From Pontederia crassipes (Eukaryota; Streptophyta; Magnoliopsida; Commelinales; Pontederiaceae), in contig CM060194.1 in assembly GCA_030549335.1 (NCBI GenBank), positions 73,320,077 to 73,384,076 on the forward strand: DNA of 64,000 bases, given 5' to 3'. A program made the position numbers and the translations under genes. Position 1 is the stretch's first letter. Each line of letters starts with the position of its first letter. The notes under the pieces were generated by a model. The model saw only the letters and a program-made list of their open reading frames with translations. It had not been told where the DNA came from and ran no database searches. Of the stretch, positions 36,641-47,212 are shown piece after piece.

Positions 36641-39600
36641 TAACTATTAGCACCCAATTATATTAGGTACAATGTGTTATCCAGGTGTACCAATCAATAA
36701 AAAAAAGTGTACCAATCATGGTTTGGTTACTTTCTGTATTTTTTTTATTTGTGTTTTTAAATTAATCTGATGACTAGTTTAATCATGAATTAATATTTAA
36801 TCCAGTCCGACTTAATAAAAAAATGGGATGATCGTTTCATACCGAACAAAACCAAGATGAAACGTAAAACCGGTCCAAACCAATTTTTTTCAAATGAAAA
36901 AAATAATAATAAGAAAATAAAAGTGAAAGAGTTGAAAGTATAATAAATTATAAAATAAATTAAATTATGGAATGTGAATAAATAATAAGGAAGCAGATTT
37001 GAAAATTTGTGGAAAAAATAAAGTTGAAAGGATAGAAAGAAAATAAAGGAGGAAAATAGAAAGTTTTTAAAAAAAATAAGGAGATTACATTTGACATCTA
37101 TGGAGAAAAATAGGAAAATAGAAGTAAAAATTAGTGGAAAAAGTTGTCACAAAAATTCTAGACAGAAGTATGACAAATTATAATAAATATGTTTCAAAAA
37201 TAAAAATGCTTGATTATATTGTAATAAGTATATGTTAAAAATATTTTATTAATGTTTTTTTTAAAATGATGATCAATACGTAGTTATTTAATTATTTCTT
37301 TTTTTACACTTTCATTTTTATATACTATACTTTTAAAAGAAACTTAAATATCACTACTTAATAAAAATATGGTGGACCTGACTAATTAATTGGTTCGATG
37401 GAATTTATATGTTTTCTTTTACTTGTAGGTTACCTTTACATTTATTGTATTAAACTTATCTACCTCCTCTTGTAATCGAAAAGAAGAAAAATAAAGGGCC
37501 ACTCCCTCGACTCGTGGATTAATTGAGTTGTATACTTATCGATAAAAATTTATGTAAAACGTTTCTTTATAAGTTATCTTTTCGTTTCTTACATTAAACC
37601 TAAGTATCTCCTTTGTAATTGAAAGTAAAAAAAAAAAAAGGATGACTCATCGGTAGTTGATCAGGAAAATGGATTACAAGTTGGAATTATTTGTATGGGA
37701 GCAGTAGGGTGCAACTTGAAAGAAAAGTATTGGTAATATCTGATTTAACTTGGTTGGGAAAGTCAATTATTACTTCCAGTTCATATGAAATTTAGCAAAT
37801 TAGTAAAAAAAAAGGTTTCGAATAAAATGAGACGTGCATAAAATATGTGGTTATATATCTATCTTTTGTTCATGCAGATATTGGCTGCAGGTAGGACAGG
37901 CCATTGAATGTGTTTGCTATGTTGTTAATTGTACCCAATTAACTGCTGTTAGTGCACCTATATTGCAGAGCATGATACCTTGTTTTTCTTGTGATCTCCC
38001 TGTAATTGCATCCAGTAGAATGCCGATGGACTGATTTTTTTTACAAGAAAGACATAATCATCACATCATCTTTTGTGTGTTTTATGCTATTTTATAAATG
38101 GTCATCAATCAAAAGCTAAATGATGGTTACAGTGTAAGTATCACAAAGATGTCAGAAAAGCCGGGTGCAACAGAGAGCAGGAAAATGCTCCCCATCATGG
38201 AGAAGGGAGGGTTTAATTATTGTTTTCCGATAATTAACTGGGAGGGTTATATTTTAATTGCCGTCAAATTGGAGGTTAACTAACCTAGCCGTATAAAATT
38301 ATCAGTGTTCTTACAGATTAATATATGCCTTCCATCATTTAAAGTATGCCGTACTCAAAATGATCCATTGTCTAATTGCATGTATGGCAGCATGGGCATC
38401 ATCTAACCACGACAAATCTGAAGGGATTTAATTCTATATTTTGCGACATTGTCACATGGAGATGGGGGGGGGGGGGGGGGGGGGGGGGTGGGTGGGTGGG
38501 TGGGTGGGGGGGGGAGAGAGAGAGATGTTGATCAAATGAAGCATCCATTTGCCACAAATATAAAAGGTGGCATCGTGGCAGTTAGCTTATCTGCCACAGA
38601 TATATATATCACACTTCACCATGAAAAGAAGAAGAAGTTGTCCACTGTTTAGCCAAAATCTGGTTTGACTCTGAACTAAAATTAAACTTCATGATTCTGT
38701 AACTCTTTACTTGCATCCAATCTGAAAGCAAAGGAAAAAAACAAGAAGGCTTCTCATGTGAAGTAAGTTTGTTTTCTTCTATATTTCAACCAATATGCTC
38801 CCAACATTTGACCCCACCTCAACATTCAGTCTTTCCAGTTTCATCATGTGAATCTGAAGCTGCAAACAAAAGATTCCACTATGTTATAGCTTCATTTGTC
38901 ACCTACAAGCATATATGTAATGTATATATGCTGGCATTTCTTGCTAATCTATTTGGAGGAAATGTCCCAATATGCTTGCATATTAATAGGACTTCTCATT
39001 TGTTTTCATGCTACCAATTGACTGCATCGAACAGATCGAGTCAGTTTTTTGTTTGCTTTGGTAAATATATTCAATTCTTCTAGTGTTAATCTGATGCTCT
39101 GATTTCACAAAAGAATAGTAAACTTGTTTTCCTTCTTTTGTAACAGAATTTGACAGAGGCATCTTCCTAGCAAAAACACACATTATCATCATCAACTATG
39201 CTTACTGAAAATTATTAAAGTTATATCTTGTACATTATGTACTTTGGTTTGAAAAAAATACAACCTTCATACTTCCACTTTGAGCTGAAAATAGTTAGAT
39301 ACAAGCAAATGTTCTCTATGTTTTATGTACTTATTTTTCTGCATGCAACTGAAAATAATATAAACAAATTTTAAAAACTACACAGAGAATGTGGTTGAAG
39401 AAAATAACTTCAAAAAACTTCTTATATACCATTTATATTTATGTATTTGGTGCATGAATCTCTTCATTGTGACCAGGAAAAAGAAGCAAATCAGAAAATA
39501 AAAACTATGCTCCAGAAAACATACAGCTGCTCCTTTTGGCAAAGAAGTAAACTTGCACTAGTAAAACAACTTGAAATCGCCTAGGACTAGTTCTGAATGT

Positions 39601-42600
39601 AGACAGGCAAGAAAATGCTTCAGAGCATCCATAATTGCAACAAGGGCTTGCTGCGGCAGTTACATGCCGGTTGGGGCCATCATCATTGTTCTTGTTCCAT
39701 TACCGTGCCTCATAAAGCATCAAATGAAGCAATTTGAATTGGCTTCATAATTGCTGTAACTTGTACTTGATCTGAACAACTGCACATAGGTGGAACCATG
39801 CCTAGATACACGTACGTTTGGTGCATCTGAGGGGTACAGTATATTTATTGATAAATCTTAGTTGAGGTATAGATCATAGAATACTTCATCATGCATACTT
39901 ATAAGGTGGTTTTGTCGAGGTAAATGCAATTAAGGAATCATTAGATAGGTTGGCCTATTGATTGACTTCATGTGGAGTAATCTACAAGTCTGATTCACTG
40001 TTCCACAGTGCCATACATCATCATGGGAGAAGTTTTAAGGGATCTGTAAAATACAGCACACTGTTTCCCTTGCTGCAAGTTACTAACTTATAGGGCAGAA
40101 TGATTTCATCATGGACTATACGTATGTATATATATACCATATTCGTACCAAGTAGACATTCTTCTCAATTTCTCTCTCTAAAATCTTTTGACAGCATCCA
40201 AGCACTGTGAGTGCAGTGCTGCAACGTTGAGAGTTGTAAAAGGGGAGAGAAGAGAGTGGGTGAGAATTAAGGCTTACAATTCCACACCCACTGCTCCTTT
40301 TTTATCCATGCCGACAGCAACCGACTTATGAGCTTGAAACTGCCCCCATCTCGTGCTGTATGTGCCATATTATTATTATTATTCCTTATCGCCTTTTTCT
40401 TATTCCTTTCCCCTTGTCGTTAACTCAATTGACATCGCCATCATTTTACCATCAAGGAGATCTTAATTCTCGTCAACTTGTTGTTATATCTTTAATCATT
40501 GTAATCTACATGAGTGAAATTGAAGTGATGGTCGTCATTACCGTAAGCATAACTCCGATGTCTAATTAATCAGAAGCAGCACATTTTTGTGTTGAATCTC
40601 CATTGGAGAGCCGAAGGCACAATTCGCTGTTGATTTAACCGTCCAATTTAAAAGTTGTTCTTAAAGAACAATATGATGTAACCGTATGTAAGTGCATGCA
40701 TGCAAAATCTAGGATTTTGTCCTGTTATCAGTAAAATCTTTCTTCTGTCCATGAGGCAATATTCTTCTAGAGTATGCTTACTTTGTCTATCAATCATGTA
40801 TAGACATATATGCATCAATGTGTTTTCATTTCAAGTTCAATAGTAACACAAGATGAGCCTCACATAGATGAAGAAGCAACTAGATGGCATTGAATTATCA
40901 GGTGGTATATGTACCATGAGATGATTTTGATAGCAACAACGGATGGTCGGGGGTGGTGAATGGTGATGGAGTGGGTCGAGATGATCGAAGGATCAAGGGC
41001 TAAGCAAAGGGGGAACAAGGAAACAAGTGCCAATGTAACTTTTCCCTTTGTTAAAAAAGGGAAGGGAGCGAGTGAAGCAAGGAAGAAGATGAAGCAGTGG
41101 CCAAAGGCTAAGATGTGTGCGAGGATCCGCTTTGCGCTCTTATCACGGGATCTGACGAAGTCTTTATGGATCCCCCCTTTTTTATATACATTTTTTTTTC
41201 TTAATTTTATTTCCATAGCCAATGGCAACATGCAGCAATCTTCATCGTTGAACAAATATCTTTTATTTTTATTTTTCCTTATTATCCTCACAAGCTCGTT
41301 TCAACTCCCTGCTTGAGCTCCCAAAGGCATAAAATACATCACAATTACAGTTACATTACAGTTTTAATCTCTCTTCGTTTGAGTAGTACAAGTGAATATG
41401 TCATAAAAGTTGTTATAGTGACAACCAGATAATAGCAGATACACATACATTAACTCTCGGGTCAAACAATTTTGTCTTGGTCTGATGTCTTTGATTGAAG
41501 AAAGAGAACGAGAGGGGAGATAAGAGGGTTATAGAGGGGAGACTTTAATCTTCGAGTTTTAAGATAAATTCATTCTATGATAACTTGAATTTGATTCGAA
41601 GAAAGTTGAAGATTAATACTCACTCATGCTTCATGCAAATTTTCACAAGAACAAAAGGAATTAAGCTAATTTTCCCTCTCCTATATTGATTCAAACATAT
41701 CATTATATGCCCACACTAAAACTCACATTAATTTTATCTCTATTAGTAACTGCGCGATCAAAGAAATTATCATGCGAAATATTTACAATATTGTGGAGAA
41801 CCAAAACAAGGGGGGGAGAGAGAGGGACTCGTCACAACCTCCAAATCTCATTACGCCCCATCTGTTGGCCTCAACCGCTTATGACCGAATCTCACGCCTC
41901 TCGACGGGGAAATGAGGAATTTCATTTAACACCCTTTCGTAGGAGAGAGAGGTCCCTCAACGAGGAGGGGCATTAATGTCCTTTGCAGGCACGCCGTCAG
42001 ATCAGAGTGCAAAGTCCCACCAGGATCACGTGGGTCCCGGAGACAAATCCGTCGAAAGTGGACGGTCGTGATCGGTCCAGAGGAGCGGCCATGACGGACA
42101 CGGATTAAAGCATGTTTCACACGCTACTAAAGCGGAGAGCGACGACCGATCTGAAGTGGGGAAGCACATACTAAAACATGAATCGCCAGCGGTCCAATAT
42201 CCATCAGACGCACCTCACGCTTCCACGTCCTTGATCATAATCTTGTTGTCCCCCCCCCCCCCCAATTTTATTCACTCGTACAACCGTTCAGGCAAAGCAA
42301 ATCAAGAATTCGACAAGATAAAAAGGAAATTACGATACATGCATACATACGGATCACATACGTACGATAAATGAGGAACGACGTGTCAGGGGCGGCAGCA
42401 GCAACAGCGGCTTTGATAGGGGCGTTGATGAGGCACATCAATGGGCCGGCAAAAATGGCCGATTTTAGTGTAATGGTGGCAATGGAACAGTAGCACCACC
42501 ATTAGCGTCAGTATTAGCGGAAACCAGGTGGCAAAAAGGTCGAGAAACGTGGAGAGTGGTGTGCGCCGGTGGAAGTACTGTGGACGCAGTCGCAAGGTTC

Positions 42601-43404
42601 CAAAACATGAACGGGGAGAGAGAGAGAGAGAGGTGTGTGAGCAAGAGTTTGAGCTGAGTGAGAGAGAGAGAGTGAACGAATGAAATGAGTGGTGAAACCG
42701 TGAAAGTGATGGCTAAACGAGTTTGTGGCAGCTTATCTGTGCAGGGGCGACGAGCATCTTCTGCTGGGTCTGCTCGGTTTATGAAGTGATGTGTGAACTT
42801 CCCAGGCAAACTCCATTGGTTAAATCAAGGAATTGAGCTTTTGTTTATGTTCTCTTGCTGTATTAATTAGTTAAACAATAAAGAATGTGGATTTACGTGC
42901 TATTAAATTTGTGGGAGTTGAAAAGTGATATATATATATACATATTGGAAGGCCAGACATGGTGAGATGAAATGGCATGGCATGGCACGACATGGTTGGA
43001 CAGACTCTTGGAAGGGAGGAAACCGCTCGAGCAAGCAACAGCTGGAAAAGAGCAACAACTAGCAAGCAGAGGATATGGCAGCAGATTAAACTGAATCTGA
43101 CTTAAAATTCCTATTTCTTCAACACTTGAATTGGATCAAACAAAAAGCATCTAAATGAAAGAAAAGAGAATTAAAATGCCAGCAGGTACAGAGATGAACA
43201 GGATGCATACAATGCTGGATCACCAAGCTCACCTAATCGTCGTCTTTGTTCAATCTCTTTTTGTATAAAGTAGAAAAACGGCTTGGAGCTGCTAAATTGT
43301 GCTTAAAACTTGGATGGCTTTTTGCAAACGCATACCTGAAACTTGCAATTTATGCTTCGGTACTTGCTGTGAAGCTTCAGAGTGGTTGAATTCTGCTCGA
43401 GGTC
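36641..43404. other. Intergenic region upstream of the zinc-finger gene's 3' end
   Basis: About 6.8 kb without a supported gene. It contains AT-rich DNA, a poly-G/G-quadruplex tract at 38464-38514, a C run near 42251, and GA-rich tracts at 42617-42675. Open frames (for example 40960-41316 and 42465-42809) show no family signature or consistent codon bias. A transcribed non-coding RNA cannot be excluded. Confidence 0.45.
38464..38514 (+). repeat. Poly-G tract with consecutive GGGT units (G-quadruplex motif)
   Basis: About 25 G, then TGGGTGGGTGGGTGGG, then another G run and GAGAGAGA. It satisfies the standard four-tract G-quadruplex pattern many times over. Confidence 0.85.
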
Positions 43405-44499
43405 TTAGCCAGCAATGAACAGCGGATCTGAGACAGCCGAGAACTCCATGTCGTCTTCAGGTGGCGCCGGCAAGTTGAGGTCCAAGAATGCGAAGCCGGC
43501 GCCGCAGTTGGCTGCAGTGGTTGCAGGGGAAATTCTCGGCGGCCTGCATGGTAGCGGAGGCGTTGACGCTGGTGAGGCGGTGGTGATGGTGGTGGCAGTG
43601 CCGAAAGGTACTAAGTGCGACCTCTTGTGGCCGCCGAGTGCCTGGCCGGAGCTGAACACCCTGAAGCAGAATGGGCACTCATGGACCTTGCCGTTGCCAT
43701 TGGTCTCGTCGCTGTAGATCTCCGGTTCAGAGCAAGCAGCGGCCGACGGGAAGCATCCACCGCGGGTCCTCTTGTAGCTCGCTCGGTGGCCACCAAGCGC
43801 CTGGTAAGATTTGAAGACCTTCTTGCACACGCTACACTGGTGCCGACTCCGAGCCTCTTTCAGCGGAACCGATGCGGCGATGACTCCGGCGGCGGAGCCG
43901 TCCGAAGAATGACGCTGGAGGTCATCCTGCTCCTCTCCCCTCTCCATCTTGACAGCCCAGGAACCGCGCGAGAGCATCATAAGGCAGATGGCGACGTCCT
44001 CGTCGGTACTCGTGTCAGAGACGGAGCTCGCCGGCTCCGGTGGAGACATAGACGGCCGGAATCCTGTCCATCGTCGACGCTTAGATCGGGGGCGATGGAC
44101 GGCTGTTCCGGGGGATTCGGTCTCGCTCTCGTGGTCTTGGACGACGACGGCTGGCTCGCCGGCGGCCGCGAAGGAGGAGAACTCCGGGTCCACCAACCGG
44201 ACGCTCTTCCGGGGATTCTCCCTGAGCCTGTACGAGACACCAGAGGCGCCCATCGCGACCTCCCGATCCTCCTCGACTTCCTCAACCGCCGCTGGCTCCT
44301 CAGCCGCCAGCGTCGGAGGTTGACCGCAGGCGATGGAGGCAGAGGACGCGGAGGAATCGGCGGAGCGGAGGGCTTGTTGGGCGACCGCCGGGGGAAGCAG
44401 CTGGGCGGCCGACGAGGTTACGTGGGAGCGCATGTGGCCGCCGAGGGCGCGGCCATTGGGGAAGCGCCGGAAGCAGAGCTTGCAAGTGTGCTTGCCCAT
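43405..44499 (-). CDS. Three-finger C2H2 zinc-finger repressor with EAR motif (ZAT family)
   Basis: Nuclear DNA-binding repressor of the plant ZAT1/4/9-like class. Intronless, 364 aa from the ATG at 44499 (MGKHTCKLC); the frame extends a few codons further upstream without an ATG. Finger 1 is residues 6-26 (ending RALGGHMRSH). Finger 2 is 222-242 and finger 3 is 275-295, both with the plant QALGGH signature. An Arg-rich stretch PRSKRRRW near 140 is a likely nuclear signal. DVAICLMMLSRG matches a motif shared by this subfamily. The C-terminus holds FLDLNLPAP (338-346), an EAR repression motif. Finger 2 ends HRASY: Tyr242 replaces the second zinc-binding His. High GC content is typical of monocot intronless genes. 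Targets are unknown. Confidence 0.94.
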   Translation of the reverse strand: MGKHTCKLCFRRFPNGRALGGHMRSHVTSSAAQLLPPAVAQQALRSADSSASSASIACGQPPTLAAEEPAAVEEVEEDREVAMGASGVSYRLRENPRKSVRLVDPEFSSFAAAGEPAVVVQDHESETESPGTAVHRPRSKRRRWTGFRPSMSPPEPASSVSDTSTDEDVAICLMMLSRGSWAVKMERGEEQDDLQRHSSDGSAAGVIAASVPLKEARSRHQCSVCKKVFKSYQALGGHRASYKRTRGGCFPSAAACSEPEIYSDETNGNGKVHECPFCFRVFSSGQALGGHKRSHLVPFGTATTITTASPASTPPLPCRPPRISPATTAANCGAGFAFLDLNLPAPPEDDMEFSAVSDPLFIAG

Positions 44500-44547
44500 G
44501 CAGAAGAAGACCAAGAAGCAAAGCAAAGCAAGGAATAGAGAAAAGGG

Positions 44548-44555
44548 TTATATAG
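44548..44555 (-). promoter_or_regulatory. Candidate TATA box of the zinc-finger gene
   Basis: CTATATAA on the minus strand, about 50 bp upstream of the ATG. This would leave a leader of only some 20 nt, so the true start site may lie elsewhere. Confidence 0.35.
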
Positions 44556-45871
44556 AAGACTTTGGAAGGTGGAACAGATCTGTTTGGAAGCGCTAAAGCT
44601 TCTATGTTATGCTATTTTATTTCTTCCTTCTCATGATTCGTGTTGCTGTGTGAGGGTGGAGGGGGGAGAAGTGCATGAGAGAGGAGTAGGTAACAAGCAT
44701 TCCTCTACCAAAAGGCACAACATAGCAACACAAAATAAGAGCAGCGGAGAGAGAGAGACAGAGAGAGAGAGATGCACTTTAAAAGGAAGGCATTTTTCTC
44801 TCGTTTGGTATATCAAAGAAAGAAAGGCAACTTATTAGTCACAACAACAACAATATTATTATTATTATTTAAAAAAAAGTAGGGGAAAATTGATGAGGTT
44901 TGTATGATAAATAGTGGTGAGCATCTCTATGGAAACTGAATATTCATAGCCCACAACAGGAGTCAGAGATTTTTAGGGACAATTCTGTAAATGAGCGGAT
45001 GCCAGTTTGATGCCAGTTTCTTCCCATTTTCCCAATCACGGCAGGTGTAGGAACTACGTCCGCATAGGTGTTTCGATCAAGTTATAAGTATTGAGAGATT
45101 GAGATTAGCAGGGAAATGGAAATTTACGTGTATATTTAATTTTGCATATTACTTTAATTGCAGCTAAAACTGGTGATGGAAATTAGTGTGAAACGATAAG
45201 CCACTCAGAGTTCTGCATGATACATCTGGAATTGACTGTATCGTAACTCTCGTGGCTAGAGAAATCGATTGCATGGATCCCCCCTTCGTTTTCGGGATTC
45301 CCAAACCAAAATAAGTAACAACCTTATATTGTTTGTTTTGATCCAAAGCAAAGCTGAACTGCTCCCTTGTGTTTTTGACAGCGTATTCATGTGTGCGGCG
45401 GGTTAAAATCATTAATGTTATCCAAAGTGACATTCACGTCAGCAAATCAGCATAAAGTAGCATATTGTTTTGCCCAATATTTTTTTCAAACTAAAATATA
45501 GGTGCCGTAATCCTCTTATATTATATCAAACTTTCCATGGCTCAAAATGCTCTACTGATCCTAGTCTGGTGAACTTGATTAATTTTCATATTCGTTCAAT
45601 AATTTAACAACACAAAAACTTGTGAGCATCATATCATATCTTTTATAACACCAAAAATAAAATGTTTACAGAGGACCGAGTCGGTTTTAGATTTGGATGG
45701 GATAAACAGGAAAGGAGAACGCCTCCCCACGAGAGTTACTGCACAAAAGGTGGAGATGGACTTGTTGTTGCGAGGGGGATCGGATTTATTGCCATAAATC
45801 TCTAATTAAACCTCCTGCGCAACTACCGTTCTCGTTCGCAGTGGAAATTCACGAAACTATTCCAAACAACA
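44556..45871. other. Zinc-finger gene promoter region and intergenic DNA
   Basis: Includes a GA-rich tract at 44745-44773 about 250-270 bp upstream of the zinc-finger ATG, of the kind bound by plant GAGA-binding (BBR/BPC) factors, and a short (CAA)n/(ATT)n tract near 44841-44870. No gene seen in the rest. Confidence 0.45.
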
Positions 45872-46550
45872 ACAACAAAGTCTTATCATATTATGTGGGA
45901 TCGACTACATGAATCACATAACGTCATTCCGTTTTATTAGTAACCAAACCTTTCGGTATATTATTCACCAATAGATCTTGCTATATTAGTTCGTCAAGTG
46001 TCTGCCTTGACCTCCCTCTCCCTCTTTTAATCGGACTCCAAATTATTTGATCTACTCTTCTTACTGACGCATCTAATGGTCTTCTCTGAACATGATCAAA
46101 TCATCTCAAACGATTCTCTATCATTTTCTCACTAATATGAGTCACTCCGACTCGTTCACGTATATGATCATTCCTAATCTTATCTAATCTTGTATGACCA
46201 CACATCCATCTCAACATCCTCATTTTGACTACCCCCACTTTACGTTCATATTGTCCCTTCATAGCTAAACATTCGCTAACATATAACACTACCGATCTTA
46301 TAGCAGTACGATAGAATTTTTCTTTAACTTTATTAAGTACTTTTCTATCACAAAGAACTCCAGTGACTTTCCTTCACTTACACCAACCAATTTGAATTAT
46401 ATGATTAACATCGTCATCAATCTCACCATCTTGTCTTACTATTAATCCTAAATATTTAAACTTTATCACTTGAAAAATTATATCTTCCTCTAGCCTAACT
46501 TTCAAATCGTTTTTAATTCCAAAATTTATTTATTTTTATTCGTATTAAGC
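45872..46550 (-). mobile_element. 3' end of an RTE-type LINE (reverse transcriptase pseudogene)
   Basis: Read on the minus strand, the sequence encodes the C-terminal part of a plant RTE-like LINE protein: FKYLGLIVRQDGEIDDDV, then KEKFYRTAIRSVVLYVSECL, MRMLRWMCGHTRLDKIRND, IRERVGVTHISEKMIENRLR, and RRGRGRSR-like sequence, with several stops. It finishes in (TTG)n on the minus strand at about 45872-45885. The last 75-80 bases before the TTG tail closely resemble the 3' part of the SINEs at 49286 and 63873. 5'-truncated and inactive. Confidence 0.85.
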
Positions 46551-47212
46551 CAGACGAACTGTTACTCCCCACGTACACGTACAATGCCAATGAGTGTACA
46601 CGGATTCAACAGACGAAAAAAAATGATAAAAGGGAAACAACATCACAAGGTTATGTAGAAAGAGGTTTCATGATAATTGTAGCCTTTGCAGCAAAGCATA
46701 ATTACATTTTGCATGTCCTCTTTTCTTATGTAGTAGTTACAGTAAAAGATCTCAGATTTGAGATTTGGTCATGAACCTCGTTCATTATAGTAATTAGTAA
46801 GATGTGCCAATTCGAGGCTTCCGAACACAAAGTAGCAACTGACAAAAGAAGTAAATGGGCATACCATTGACAATTTAATAATCTTCATTTCCCTCAAGTT
46901 CGATATCAGAGAACTCAACATCTAAATACCTCATCCCTACGATATTTGAAAGCAGAGCAAATTTATACCAAAAAAAAGTGTTGCTTGTGCTAAAGATCCT
47001 ACTAGCACACCTCTGCAACAACTCATTAAATCTCTTGTCTCGAGAGAGGTACCGTGCCGAGAATCCAAAAGAAATTTTTATTCAAGGGTCCAAATGAACT
47101 AGTTAGAAAAGAGAAGCAAAAAAATAAAAAAATTGGCAGGATCCAGAAAGGATCATTGAAGTGAGAGTTGAAGGCTATTTGGCAAAAGTACACTTGAACT
47201 ATGCAAGACATG
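46551..47212. other. Intergenic DNA and WIT 3' UTR
   Basis: No gene seen. The minus-strand AATAAA at 47082-47077, about 130 nt past the WIT stop, is a plausible poly(A) signal for that gene. Confidence 0.45.

Noticed and set aside
40190..40215. Short stem AGCACTG/CAGTGCT considered as a microRNA precursor
   Set aside because: The stem is only 7 bp with no extended foldback and no match to a known mature miRNA that I recall.
40960..41316. 118-codon open frame in the intergenic region
   Set aside because: Lys-rich composition, an overlapping antisense frame of similar length, and no recognisable motif.
43615..44538. 307-codon plus-strand open frame
   Set aside because: Antisense shadow of the GC-rich zinc-finger gene.
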